A stretch of 64,000 bases of DNA from Ascaphus truei (lineage: Eukaryota; Chordata; Amphibia; Anura; Ascaphidae), in assembly GCA_036426205.1 (NCBI GenBank), contig CM071568.1, forward strand, positions 40,513,221 through 40,577,220, read 5' to 3'. A program made the position numbers and the translations under genes. Of this stretch, positions 23,291 through 34,425 are shown in pieces (position 1 is the stretch's first letter; each line of letters starts with the position of its first letter). The notes beneath the pieces were generated by a model. It was not told where the DNA came from, ran no database searches, and saw nothing but the letters and a program-made list of their open reading frames with translations.

Positions 23291-23690
23291 CCGTATGCCC
23301 AGGCTCTTCGCAACATGGTCCTCTAGGGTTATAAATGAGACAAAAGTATAATACGAAGCATTACATTGCTTAACTCAGGCTTCTGCCTGCTTAATTTCAT
23401 CTCACCAAGGGACTGCAGCTTTAACATATATAATCATTGGAGGCACTCAGCCATTAACCTTCAGCGGTTTACTCATATCAGTGACACTAAACATTTCAAA
23501 CACCGTCACTTTAAGAAACAAAAGAAATCATAAAAATAACACCTATCCCTTCAAGGGATCTAACTATACAGTAGTATAAGCCCTGTTGCTGGGCCAACTA
23601 ACCTGGTTCCCCAGCTTAAACAATACTCTCTCATTTAGGGTCACTGGATACACAATAATATCCACAGTCTTTAGACATAGCTTAACTGAT
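23291..23690. other. unassigned sequence
   Basis: No recognisable feature apart from one TACAGTA at 23567. Confidence 0.35.
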
Positions 23691-23699
23691 AGATGGGAA

Positions 23700-23975
23700 C
23701 ATCGTCCCAAGAGTCCAGGCTAATACCACCCTAACTCCTGTTACTAGTTTTAAATACTTGGGCATATGGTTTGACTCCCATTTAACATTTGGGATGCACA
23801 TTGATACCCTGACATCCAAAACCTATGCCAAACTAGATGTACTATACAGGAACAAATCCTCCGTAAGTCTGCTGGTCATAAAGCGTATCGCACACCAGAT
23901 GCTAATGCCAATTATCGACTATGGGTGCATAGTATACGGCTCGGCACCCCAAACCCACCTTATCCGTTCATGAGC
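23700..23975 (+). pseudogene. LINE RT C-terminal fragment
   Basis: The reading FKYLGIWFDSHLTFGMHID is followed by an open stretch with LMPIIDYGCIVYGSA. This is the connection region after the YADD box in CR1/L2/Rex-type RTs. It is cut off by a Tc1-like piece. About 90 codons survive without the catalytic core. Confidence 0.65.
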
Positions 23976-24125
23976 TGAAGTGAAAGTGGGTCATGTAGCA
24001 AGACAATGATCCTAAATATACAAGCAGATCAAACAAAGAATTACTGCAGAAGAAGAAATTCTGCATTTTAAAACGGCCTAGTCGAAGTCCGGACCTAAAC
24101 CCCATCGAAGTGTTGTGACTGATTC
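23976..24125 (+). pseudogene. Tc1/mariner transposase fragment
   Basis: Broken frames show the QDNDPK type word and [11 protein letters not shown], the region around the second and third acidic catalytic residues of Tc1-like transposases. Frameshifts and stops abound. Only about 150 bp are preserved. Confidence 0.6.
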
Positions 24126-24321
24126 AGTACCCCTTGAGCAACAATTACTTTAACTAAGTGTTTCCTGTAACTGCTGGTCAGGCTCTCACATTGTTTTTGG
24201 GAATTTTGACCCATTCCTCCTTACAAAACTGCTTCAACTCAGTGACATTTGTGGGCTTCCTTGCATGGACAGTTCACTTCAGGTCCTGCCACAACATTTC
24301 CGGACGTTGACTAGGTCATTC

Positions 24322-24322
<1 letters not shown>

Positions 24323-24370
<48 letters not shown>
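24323..24370. repeat. (CA)n microsatellite
   Basis: About 24 dinucleotide units, uninterrupted. Confidence 0.97.
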
Positions 24371-24371
<1 letters not shown>

Positions 24372-24420
24372 TATATAGTAAAGGAGAAAGGACACATAAT
24401 AATAAAAAGCAGGGAGAAAG

Positions 24421-24650
24421 AGTGGCTCAGTGAGTAAAGACACTGACTGGCACTGAGTTTGAAGCAGGGGAACCTCCTTGTGACCTTGGGCAAGTCACTT
24501 TATCTCCCTGTGCCTCAGGCACCAAAAAATAGATTGTAAGCTCCACGGGGCAGGGACCTGTGCCTGCAAAATGTCTCTGTAAAGCGCTACGTAAAACTAG
24601 CAGCGCTATACAAGAACATGCTATTATTATTATTATATTATTATTACAAT
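24421..24650 (+). mobile_element. CORE-SINE (MIR-like)
   Basis: The tRNA-like head begins TGGCTCAGTGAG (A box). The B-box region is deleted in this copy. The core TGACCTTGGGCAAGTCACTT is very close to mammalian MIR. A LINE-like tail TTGTAAGCTCCACGGGGCAG and a (TTA)n end follow. Other copies: 40337 and 56230. Confidence 0.75.
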
Positions 24651-24654
24651 AAAG

Positions 24655-24760
24655 TGCTTCACTATCTCAACATTTCGGCTTTCCAATGGAGACTTTTTCA
24701 AGGCTCTTGAAAAAAGATCCATTGGGAAGCTAAAACAGTGAGCTAGTAAAGCATCATATT
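24655..24760. repeat. short inverted pair of hammerhead-like PLE relics
   Basis: CATTTCGGCTTTCCAATGGA on the left is mirrored by TCCATTGGGAAGCTAAAACA on the right, with TTGAAAAAG on each arm. Core bases have decayed. Confidence 0.5.
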
Positions 24761-25284
24761 ATCTATGTACATCTGTCGATTTCGATTTATCACTATATGA
24801 TGGGAACCAGTATTATTCGTATCTTGATTACTAGAGGCTGTATTATAATTGATGTGTGCTATTGTTTATTCACAGAAATACTGTATTGGTTGTATCGCAG
24901 TGGGTTCATTAAAAAGGGTCCGAAATGTCTTTTTTAGGTTTGCAAACCCATGTACAATTAAAGTGTAGGTAAGGTATAGGTACACACTACTGATGGTTAC
25001 TAATCTGTTACAATTACCTTGTAGCACTTTTGACTGCTCTTTCTCTCTACATTTGCAGAGGTCAGGATTTATAGTGTATAGTTGTGATTTTGTATAGCTA
25101 TGCATGTTTGTCTCTGCTATGACTTTATTTCCATCTGCATACAACTTTTTAAATTATTTATATTGGTAAAATACTTTTTAATAAAAAAAAAAAGCTAAAT
25201 GAAGAGTGCACATCTATGGGAATTTATTTCTCTACGTTGGTTCACATGTTCAATATCTATTCCTTGATTGTGCACCACTCAATT
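24761..25284. other. unassigned AT-rich sequence
   Basis: No gene or terminus seen; one TACTGTA at 24879. Confidence 0.35.
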
Positions 25285-25634
25285 AGCAATTACAGGTAAA
25301 CCCCGTTATAGCGCGGTCCTCGGGGGCCACCCGATCCGACCGTGCTAGACCCGGGGTCTCGCTGATTTAAAAAAAATGGCCGCCGCGCGCCTGATCGGGA
25401 GGGAGGGAGTGAGGAGGGAAGGAAGGAAGGTGGCCGGAAGCCCTACCCGTCCCCTAGCAACGGCGAGTCCAGCCGCGGCATAGCCCACATGGCCCTCCGA
25501 GTCCCAGCCTGCTCCTTACTCACCCCCCCCCTCCTCCCGACACCCCCCTCCTCCCGACAACCCCCCCCCCCTCCTGATGCCAGCTCCGCTCCGATCTCAG
25601 CAGCCGACACCAAAGGTAGGGAGGGGGAGTGGGA
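25285..25634. other. GC-rich, CpG-containing block
   Basis: CGTTATAGCGCGGTCCTCGG, ATGGCCGCCGCGCGCC and poly-C runs make this the most GC-rich stretch of the left half. It leads straight into a minisatellite. It may be a DNA-transposon interior or a small CpG island. No ORF is convincing. Confidence 0.4.
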
Positions 25635-25960
25635 GGTGTGGTGTAGTGTGCTGTGAGTGCTGTGAGAGTGTGCTGTGAGTGCTGTGAGAGTGTGTTGTGA
25701 GTGCTGTGAGAGCTGTGTGCTGTGAGTGCTGTGTGCTGTGAGTGCTGTGTGCTGTGAGTGCTGTGAGTGCTGTGTGCTGTGAGTGCTGTGTGCTGTGAGT
25801 GTGTGCAGTGTGCAGTGTGTGCGTGTGCAGTGTGTGCGTGTGCAGTGTGTGCGTGTGCAGTGTCTGCAGTGAGTGTGTCTGCAGTGAGAGTGTGTGCTGT
25901 GAGCAGTGTGCTGGGAGTGTGTGCAGTGTGCAGTGTGCAGTGTGTGCAGTGAGTGTGTGT
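25635..25960. repeat. GTGAGTGCTGT minisatellite
   Basis: Units of about 16 bp, mostly TGCTGTGAGTGCTGTG, then a GTGTGCAGT subtype, about 20 units. ORFs of Cys/Val/Ser or Thr/His repeats in several frames are artefacts of this array. Confidence 0.93.
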
Positions 25961-26116
25961 ATTTTAAAAGTTTTATGCTTTTAATATATACATCCACTGA
26001 AACGGACTTGTTTTCAGTCATGTACAGTACTAATAACAATGGAAAATATAACAAGCAATATTATAGCCTTCATTCATTTCCCGTAAAATCAGACAAATAA
26101 GCTATTCATGTTTACG

Positions 26117-26206
26117 ATTGGGCGCTTGTAGCAGAATGCTTTGTAGAATATAAAGAATGCAATTGGGCGCTTGTAGCAGAATGCTTTGTAGAATATAAAG
26201 AATCTC
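26117..26206 (+). repeat. 45-bp tandem duplication
   Basis: ATTGGGCGCTTGTAGCAGAA and the next 25 bases are repeated at 26162 without differences, so the duplication is recent. Confidence 0.95.
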
Positions 26207-26749
26207 TCATATCAGAGAAATTCAACTATAATTAAAGTTGTCATACGCCACCTTAGGTCTACATTGTAATTTAAAGAGACTTCAGCTCCAGTGGAGTGGA
26301 CATTTCAGAATGCTTTGGGTTCAGCATCTTTTAAAGTAGTGGGCGAACAAATTCTATTTCACAGCTACTGGCTTCAGCGCAGTTGCCTGGAGTTGTATGC
26401 TGTACTACTCAGTAAGCCAAATTAAAACCGCTGTCATGCAAAATTATCTTATCTTAAACATAGTACTAAAGAAATGTCTTCATGCTAATTTCTGTCATAT
26501 ATTATTCTACAAGTATCCGTAACCTATTTTTAGTCTTTAAATTGAGATCCACTAGCAAGACCAAGCAGTTTTTATTAACACAATGAATATTGATGTGCTA
26601 AATATGCATTATATGCAATGAAAGCAAACATAAAAAGTTTGCATTTCAGTGTGACTAATTTATTTCTGTCTAGGGTATTTTGCCAGTGCCATTTAGCTGC
26701 CGGGACATTTATCACCGGACATTCAGCTGCCAATATATACTGTAACCCC
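26207..26749. other. unassigned sequence
   Basis: AT-rich with no coding motif or repeat recognised. Confidence 0.35.
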
Positions 26750-28408
26750 CTAACCTTACTGTACCAGGATGCCTTCCCTGTCTAAGCAGTTTTGCAGGAA
26801 AACCTGTGTGGAGAGCTTGAGTCTAATACTGAGCAGGTTAATTCTGAGAAAACTGTCCTAATTTAAAAAGCCTGCAGCATTCACTGTATTCACAAGGGGA
26901 TCTCTAGACCTGGTGATAGCCTGGACTGCTGGAGAGATCAGAGCAACTACAGCTCTCTGGCCAGGAAGGTACAGTACTGAACCCTGGACTGGTGTTGAGA
27001 GAAATCCTTCCTGACTCCAAGAATTGGCAATCAGATTACTCTCTGGATCTACATCCTTCCTATGTTTACTTATTAGGTATATCAATGTATAATTTCCTTT
27101 CTAAAAAGATGTCCAACCTTTTTTTGAAGATATCTATTGTATCTGCCATCACAGTCTCCATGGGTAATGAATTCCACATTCTAACTGCCCTTACTGTAAA
27201 CAACCCTTTCCTTTGTTGCTGGTGAAATCTCCTTTGCACTGCCCTTGGGATGAATAATTCTATTGAAAGCTCCTTGTACTGTCCCCGAATATATTTGTAT
27301 ATAGTTATCATATCTCCTCTTAGACTCCTCTATTCTAATGTAAACAAATCTGATTTCATTAGCCTCTCCTCATACGTCAGATTATGCACCCCTTTATTAA
27401 TTTGGTGGCTCTTGTCTGCATTTTTTCTTGTTTCATAGTGTCTTTTCTATTGAGTGGTGCCCAAAATTGTACTCCATATTCAAGGTGTGGTCTTACTAAT
27501 GCTTTATAAAGGGGCATAATTATGTTTACTTCTATTCCATCCATTGCCCGTTCAATGCAAGATAAGATCTTGTTTGCCTGTGCAGCTACTGCATGACTTT
27601 GGGCACTATTGCTAAGCCTGCTGTCTACAAGCACTCCTAAATCCTTCTCCATCAAGGATTCCCCTCATTTACCCCCCTTTAATTTGTAAGTCACCTGTTT
27701 ATTCTTGTTTACCAACTGCATAACCTTACATTTATCCATATTAAACCTCATCAGCCATTTACCTACCTTAAGTTTCCAGTCTCTCCAAGTCCTTCTGGAG
27801 GAAAATTTCATCCTGCTCTGATTCTACTACCGTACACAATTTAGAGGCTTATTCTTTCAACTCTATCAGTGCTTTACCATGCATTGTGCATGGAAATCCC
27901 CATTCAAGTCAATGGGGATTTCTGTGAAGTTCGCTCGGTACAGCGCTAACAGAGCTGAAAGAATAAGCCCCTTAGTGTCATCAACAAAGATGAAGACTTT
28001 GCTCTCGATGCCAACCTCAGGGTCATTAATAAACAAGTTAAAAAGCAGGCGGCCCAGTACCGATCCTTGAGGTACTCCACTTACTGTACAACTTTAGCCC
28101 AACCTAAAACGGATCCATTTATGACAACTCTCTGTTGTCTGTCTTTCAGCCAGATTTCAATCCAGGTGCAAATATTTTTACTGAGTCCAATTTGCTATAT
28201 ATTTGTACACTAACCTTTTGTGTGCAACCGTATCAAAAGCCTATGCAAAATCTAAGTAGACCATATCCACTGAATTACCATGGTTTAAATTCCTACTTAC
28301 AACTTCAAAGAAACAAATAAGGTTAGTTTGGCATGATCTATCCTTCATAAATCCATGCTGACTATTACTAATAATTTTGTTTTCCATTAGATATTCCTGA
28401 ATATTATC
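26750..28408 (-). pseudogene. CR1 LINE: RT C-terminal half and 3' end
   Basis: Minus-strand frames show, in order, NSQHGFMKDRSCQTNL and MVYLDFAKAFDTV (RT palm), KDLGVLVDSRLSNSAQSHA, LVRPHLEYGVQFWAPLN (thumb/connection) and FTVRAVRMWNSLPMET near the C-terminus at about 27120. These are diagnostic CR1 order and spacing. Frames are broken at least three times and a Harbinger-like MITE sits at 27844. The CR1 continues on the far side of the inserted PLE pair at about 29490. Confidence 0.9.
27844..27971. mobile_element. Harbinger-like MITE in CR1
   Basis: Ends GAGGCTTATTC and GAATAAGCCCC are inverted. The flanking TTA is duplicated (27841-27843 and 27972-27974). Removing it and one TTA rejoins the CR1 reading. 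A 3-bp TWA target and GGG-type ends fit PIF/Harbinger. Confidence 0.8.
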
Positions 28409-28513
28409 CTGTGTTAAACACAAAATAGAGGAAAAGAAGGAGCACACAGGAGACTTGTTTTGAGTTTGAAAAAACTTCAATAAAGTATTCACAGCATCAG
28501 AGCTAATAAAGGT

Positions 28514-28545
28514 AACGTTTCAGGACTAATGTGTCCTTTCCTCAG
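28514..28545 (-). ncRNA. hammerhead motif, left PLE arm
   Basis: Minus strand: CTGAGGA, stem II AGGAC..GTCCT, GAAACGTT. Stem I pairs GGT with ACC. Same sequence as the right arm. Confidence 0.65.
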
Positions 28546-29083
28546 ACCCAGTACCTCAAGTGAAGCTAAACAAACAGCTTAAAATACCCCCATAATCACT
28601 CACCCACAGCACCACATGTGAAGGAAGACTGATCCTGCATAACTGTCTAATTACTTCCTGTATGTCAAAAATTGTGCTCCTTCTAACTTCTTCTTATATG
28701 GTTCCTGTCCCGCTGGTTTCCTCTCGTGGGGTCTGCCAACTTGACCATTTATTTAATGCTTCCTAAACTGAGAACTTTGTGATGTGTAAAACATATAGGA
28801 ATACCATATTGAGTGTTGTGATTGTTTGCATACGGTATATAATCAATTTAAAACCATGACTACTTTTAATTTTCAGCTTCACCCTGCACTCTTTGAGACA
28901 ATTGGACTCCTCTAGCTGGCTCAGCTCCTCCCCCTTTGTGCTACAAATACAGCCTTGCCCTAATCATCTAGTTCTGACTTGCCTCCTCCCCTTCAGTGAT
29001 CCAGATTGTGCAGCACTTTTGCTGTGCGATTTTCTAAGTGTTCTCTTTTTTTCCTTTGTTATTGTGTTTGTCTAGGTTGCCTA

Positions 29084-29136
29084 GCGATGTGACGTCATCG
29101 CGTCATGACGTCATTTGCGTCATGACGTCACACCAG
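29084..29136. promoter_or_regulatory. cluster of three CRE palindromes
   Basis: TGACGTCA occurs three times in about 45 bp, spaced by GCG-containing linkers (TCGCG and TTTGCG). These are perfect CREB/ATF sites. Position in the PLE loop suggests a promoter, which is inferred. Confidence 0.6.
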
Positions 29137-29248
29137 GAAGTAATTAGACTGTTATGCAGGATCAGTCTTCCTTCACATGTGGTGCTGTGGGTGAGTGATT
29201 ATGGGGGTATTTTAAGCTGTTTGCTTAGCTTCACTTGAGGTGCTGGGT

Positions 29249-29280
29249 CTGAGGAAAGGACACATTAGTCCTGAAACGTT
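29249..29280 (+). ncRNA. hammerhead motif, right PLE arm
   Basis: CTGAGGA, stem II AGGAC..GTCCT, GAAACGTT; stem I GGT/ACC. This swaps both sides of the stem seen at 22573 (ACC/GGT), so pairing is kept while sequence changes. Confidence 0.7.
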
Positions 29281-29490
29281 ACCTTTATTAGCTCTGATGC
29301 TGTGAATACTTTATTGAAGTTTTTTCAAACTCAAAACAATCTCCTGTGTGCTCCTTCTTTTCATCTATATTGTGCCTATTATCAGGTCCAGCTTTGAGAC
29401 GCCGGGACCATTGGAAGGTAAGCACCAGAAGCATAATAATATTTATATACTCTCTACAAACAGTGGTGTGCCATTTATACCTACTATTGA

Positions 29491-30612
29491 TCCCGTATTA
29501 AACCTTCAAGTAGCTTCCCAACTATTGAAGTCAGGCTTACAGGTCTGTAATTCCCTGGTTGTGATCTAGCTCCCTTTTTAATATAGGCACCACATCTGCT
29601 TTACGCCAATCTTGTGGTACTGAGCCTGTGGAAATGGAGTCCTTGAAGATTAAATTTAATGGTTTGGCTATTACTGAACTCAACTCCTTAAAAACGCTTG
29701 GATGTATGCCATCGGGGCCAGGTGCCTTATCTACTTTAGTTTTATCAAGCCGCCTATGAACTTCTTCCTCAATTAACCAATTGTTCGTTAATATAGAGAT
29801 TGTGACTTCCTCCTGTGGCACTACTATTGAAATTGATTCTTCCCTGGTAAACAAAGAGGCAAATAATTTGTTTAATGCCTCTGCTTTTTTCTTATCCACA
29901 ATAATCTGCCTGCCCATTTGACACTGAAAGGGTCCTATATTCTATTTTCTGATTTTTTTGTTATTAAGGTACTTAAAGATTTTTTTAGGGTTGATCTTAC
30001 TTTCTATTGCAATCATTTTTTCAGTATCCATTTTTGCTAATTTGATTGTCCTTTACCAACTTTTGTTACATTACTTATAATTCTGATATGATGCCTCCAC
30101 CCCTTCTAGCTTTAAGAATCTAAACGCCTGCCTCTTCTTTTCCATTTCCTCCCTACCTGTTTATTTAGTCACATTGGTTTAGACGTATTTCTTTTATATT
30201 TATTACCCAAGGGTATACACTGATAAGTGTGCTTTTCTAGCGATGTTTTAAAGACTGACAATTTATCTTCCACATTTATCTTGCAAAAACATCATCCCAA
30301 TTTATACTTTGTAGATTAGTCCAAAATGTATTAAAATCTGCCTCTCTAAAATGTAAAGTCTTTGTTGAACCCAAGTGATCTGTTTTTTCATAATGTATTT
30401 CAAATGAGACCATGTTATTATCACTGTTACCCAAAGGTTCCTGGACTTGAATATTTGCTATTACTTCTACATTGTTTGATATTACCAAATGCAGTATTGC
30501 CCTCTCCTGGTTGGTTCCTCAATTATTTGAGTCAAGTAATTGTATTTAAGCGCCCCCAAAAACCTGTTTTCTTTCATTGTAATGCTAATCTCATTGTCCC
30601 AGTCTATGTCTG
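29491..30612 (-). pseudogene. CR1 LINE: endonuclease C-terminal part and RT N-terminal half
   Basis: Minus strand: IEEPTRRG and VQEPLGNSDNNMVSFEI near 30435-30530 (endonuclease), FREADFNTFW (linker), then at 29917-29537 a 126-codon open stretch with KAEALNKLFASLFT, KAPGPDGIHPSVFKEL and DWRKADVVPI (RT fingers). Stops separate the pieces. The region 30435-30612 is also the CR1 part of the first tandem unit. Confidence 0.9.
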
Positions 30613-33066
30613 TGTAACCCCCTGTGTCTGCTATCAGCACAGGACATATCCCCTTTAAGAATTACATTCCACTGGACCATGTGAATGTGCTTAGCCCTGT
30701 GGAATGACAGTTGGTGTCTGCTGGAAAGTGATTGCTGAGGGGACTGGTGTGGCAGTTTGTTTTGATATGGTGAGGCTGTTGCAGAACACTCTGCAAGGGC
30801 CTGACCGATACATGGAGTGAGGAGACTGGTGGATTTTGCTGGCCAGTACAAAGTACAGTGACACCTCGGGGGCACAGCAACAGGAAAATGGAAATATCGG
30901 ATTTAACAGCCAGAGGAAAGAAGAGAATCCCCTGTATTGGAACACAGGTTATGTTTCCAAAGGTTCCTGGACTTGAATATTTGCTATTACTTCTACATTG
31001 TTTGATATTACCAAATGCAGTATTGCCCCTCTCCTGGTTGGTTCCTCAATTATTTGGGTCAAGTAATTGTCTTTAAGCGCCCCCAAAAACCTGTTTGCTT
31101 TCATTGTAATGCAATCTCATTGTCCCAGTCTATGTCTGTGTAACCCTGTGTCTGCTATCAGCACAGGACATATCCCCTTTAAGAATTACATTCCACTGGA
31201 CCATGTGAATGTGCTTAGCCCTGTGGAATGACAGTTGGTGTCTGCTGGAAAGTGATTGCTGAGGGGACTGGTGTGGCAGTTTGTTTTGATATGGTGAGGC
31301 TGTTGCAGAACACTCTGCAAGGGCCTGACCGATACATGGAGTGAGGAAACTGGTGGATTTTGCTGGCCAGTACAAAGTACAGTGACACCTCAGGGGGCAC
31401 AGCAACAGGTAAAATGAGAAATATCAGGATTTAACAGCCAGAGGAAAGAAAGAGATCCCCTGTATTGGAACACAGGTTATGTTTCCAAAGGTTCCTGGAC
31501 TTGAATATTTGCTATTACTTCTACATGTATTGATATTCCAAATGCAGTATTGCCCTCTCCTGGTTGGTTCCTCAATTATTTGGGTCAAGTAATTGTCTTT
31601 AAGCGCCCCCAAAAACCTGTTGCTTTCATTGTAATGCAATCTCATTGTCCCAGTCTATGTCTGTGTAACCCCTGTGTCTGCTATCAGCACAGGACATATC
31701 CCCTTTAAGAATTAATTCCACTGGACCATGTGAATGTGCTTAGCCCTGTGGAATGACAGTGGTGTCTGCTGGAAAGTGATTGCTGAGGGGACTGGTGTGG
31801 CAGTTTGTTTTGATATGGTGAGGCTGTTGCAGAACACTCTGCAAGGGCCTGACCGATACATGGAGTGAGGAACTGGTGGATTTTGCTGGCCAGTACAAAG
31901 TACAGTGACACCTCAGGGGCACAGCAACAGTGTAAATGAGAATATCAGGATTTAACAGCCAGAGGAAAGAAGAGATCCCCGTATTTGTGAACAACAGGGT
32001 TATTTTCACAAAGGTTCCTGGACTTGAATATTTGCTATTACTTCTACATTGTTTGATATAACCAAATGCAGTATTGCCCCTCTCCTGGTTGGTTCCTCAA
32101 TTATTTGGGTCAAGTAATTGTCTTTAAGCGCCCCCAAAAACCTGTTTGCTTTCATTGTAATGCTAATCTCATTGTCCCAGTCTATGTCTGTGTAACCCCC
32201 TGTGTCTGCTATCAGCACAGGACATATCCCCTTTAAGAATTACATTCCACTGGACCATGTGAATGTGCTTAGCCCTGTGGAATGACAGTTGGTGTCTGCT
32301 GGAAAGTGATTGCTGAGGGGACTGGTGTGGCAGTTTGTTTTGATATTGTTAGGGGCTGTTGCAGAAACTCTGCAAGGGCCTGACCGATACATGGAGTGAG
32401 GAAACTGTGTGGATTTTGCTGGCCAGTACAAAGTACAGTGACACCTCAGGGGGCACAGCAACAGTAAATGAGAAATATCAGAATTTAACAGCCAAGGAAA
32501 GAAAGAGATCCCCTGTATTGGAACACAGGTTATGTTTCCAAAGGTTCCTGGACTTGAATATTTGCTATTACTTCTACATTGTTTGATTAACCAATGCAGT
32601 ATTGCCCCTCTCCTGGTGTTTCCTCAATTATTTGGGTCAAGTAATTGTCTTTAAGGCCCCCAAAAACCTTTTTGCTTTCATTGTAATGCTAATCTCATTG
32701 TCCCAGTCTATGTCTGTGTAACCCCCTGTGTCTGCTATCAGCACAGGACATATCCCCTTTAAGAATTACATTCCACTGGACCATGTGAATGTGCTTAGCC
32801 CTGTGGAATGACAGTTGGTGTCTGCTGGAAAGTGATTGCTGAGGGAACTGGTGTGGCAGTTTTGTTTGAATATGGTGAGGCTGTTGCAGAACACTCTGCA
32901 AGGGCCTGGCCGATACATGGAGTGAGGAGACTGGTGGATTTTGCTGGCCAGTACAAAGTACAGTGACACTTCAGGGGGCACAGCAACAGGTAAAATGAGA
33001 AATATCAGGATTTAACAGCCAGAGGAAAGAAAGAGATCCCCTGTATTGGAACACAGGTTATGTTTT
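30435..33066. repeat. tandem array, five units of about 526 bp
   Basis: Units begin AGGTTCCTGGACTTG at 30435, 30961, 31489, 32012 and 32542. Each has about 178 bp of CR1 endonuclease (minus-strand IEEPTRRG) joined to about 348 bp of LTR starting TGTAACCC. Units differ by a few small indels, mostly in homopolymers. The array lies exactly at the junction of an inserted LTR and the CR1. Confidence 0.95.
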
Positions 33067-33473
33067 CAAATTAACTGTAAGAAACAGCAGCAGCCTGCAT
33101 CTGTTTCAATCCAGAGTTCCAACGAAAGGTTATTGTACAAATACCTTTGTCTGATCAACAGGGTATGTGAACTAATATGCAGCGACTGTAAAATATATAA
33201 AGACAGAGGTGCAGCGTTAGTCATTTGTTTTAGTAGGATTTCAGAAATACTGTGTGGTTATGTGGTAACCCGTTGTATGTATCCCCGTTCAAAATTATAG
33301 ATAAAGTAATAAAAAGTGTGTTATAATTACTTACAGATTTTGTTGTGTCTAATTACTCCTGCTTTCCACTCTGTGTACCACACACTATAAGAATTAAACC
33401 CAAAGTTACAGGACTTAGGCCCCCACCTCTGTGACAGGTTCTATAGTCTGAGGTAAAGTAAAGAAGGGTTACA
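32717..33473 (+). mobile_element. solo LTR inserted in the CR1 endonuclease
   Basis: Starts TGTAACCC and ends GGGTTACA, 757 bp. TCTG is present just before and just after, a likely 4-bp target duplication. CR1 reading runs to MGDFK on one side and resumes with DIDWDNE on the other. An AATAAA at about 33308 favours plus orientation. Its first 350 bp are part of the last array unit; 33067-33473 is single-copy. Confidence 0.75.
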
Positions 33474-34425
33474 TCTGGTTATTTAAAATCACCCATTATG
33501 CAAACATCACCTAGTTTTGATGCCTTCTCCATTTGCAAAAGTATTTTGGCTTCCTCAATCTCACAGATATTTGGGGGCCTATGCAGAGAGCAGCGCTATT
33601 TCGAAATTCGCCATTTTTTGGAGAAAATCGCGCAGAAAGCAGCAGAAAATGGCGAGTTCCGAAAAACGCGCCAATTTTTCTTTTCTATTTGTAAAACTCG
33701 CCTCGCGGCTGGCGAGAACCTCAATCTCGCCAGTTTTAAAAATATCCGTATGCAGAGAGGCGCGAACGGCATCTAGCGGCTGTTCGCGCCAATAAAATGG
33801 CGCGATTGTCTCCTTTTTGCCTCGCCAGAAAAAACTGGCAAGAAGCTGCCGCTCGCGGCCATTGCAAAGGGAAAAAAAAGGCGCGAATTTGTTTTTACAC
33901 GTTTCTGAAGCGCGCATCTCGCCAATTTAAACTCGCCACACGCATCCATGTTAAACATAGCAGAATTCGCACTTTTCTGCATATGGAGAATAAAACTCTC
34001 CAAAAAAGCTACTTTTTAATAAATTCGCCAATTTTAAAATTCGCTGCTCTCTGCATAGGCCCCAAGGTGTGTTATAGCATATCCCTACAAACATTTTCTT
34101 TGTAATTTAACCTACACTGCTAATTGTTATTCTTAAGGTCTCTACATTTTCATCATACCCTTCATAAACATCTTCCCTTATAATAGGTTTTTGATCCGGT
34201 TTAACATACAAGCATACTCCACAACCTCTTATTTTTTCGATCCTTCCGAAAAAGGGAATAACCCTCTAAATAAACTGACCAGTCTTGAGTTTCATCCCGT
34301 CATGTTTCAGTAATGCCTATGATTTCATACTGCTCCCTTGTAGCTATTAATTCAAGCTCCCCCATTTTATACAGTATGTCAGGCTTCTTGCATTTTGATT
34401 CATGAAGGTTATCCTGGAAAAACTA
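33474..34425 (-). pseudogene. CR1 LINE: endonuclease N-terminal part, split by a MITE
   Basis: Minus strand from 34425: QYEIIGITET (catalytic Glu region), then FVGICYNTP, and after the MITE (33574-34063) EIEEAKILLQMEKASKLGD and IMGDFK, the GDFN active-site motif. Several stops. This is the 5' end of the visible CR1; ORF1 is not recognised upstream. Confidence 0.82.
33574..34063. mobile_element. Harbinger-like MITE, GGGGCCTATGCAGAGAG family, copy 1
   Basis: 490 bp with inverted ends GGGGCCTATGCAGAGAGCAG and CTGCTCTCTGCATAGGCCCC. The interior has many TTCGCCA/TGGCGAA words in both orientations. Target duplication is unclear here but the larger copy at 50909 has TAA. Short ORFs on both strands are not genes. 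Confidence 0.8.

Larger units (their letters stand above)
28409..29490. mobile_element. inverted pair of PLE tails inserted in CR1
   Basis: About 235 bp at 28431-28665 are the reverse complement of about 29130-29365, with a 465-bp loop. Both arms contain a hammerhead core and end near TCAATAAAGT. CR1 reading stops at DNIQEYL on one side and resumes with LTSIVGKLLEG on the other. This tail-to-tail layout is known for PLEs. The loop holds three CRE palindromes. Confidence 0.75.

Noticed and set aside
25443..26054. 203-codon Thr/His-repeat open frame on the minus strand
   Set aside because: Translation of the GTGAGTGCTGT minisatellite.
30435..33066. CRISPR-like or satellite array of unknown origin
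   Set aside because: Units of about 526 bp are direct repeats with no spacers, and their parts are identifiable as CR1 and LTR.
33574..34063. 3-bp target duplication for MITE copy 1
   Set aside because: Flanks TTG and AAG do not match; superfamily assignment relies on copy 2.
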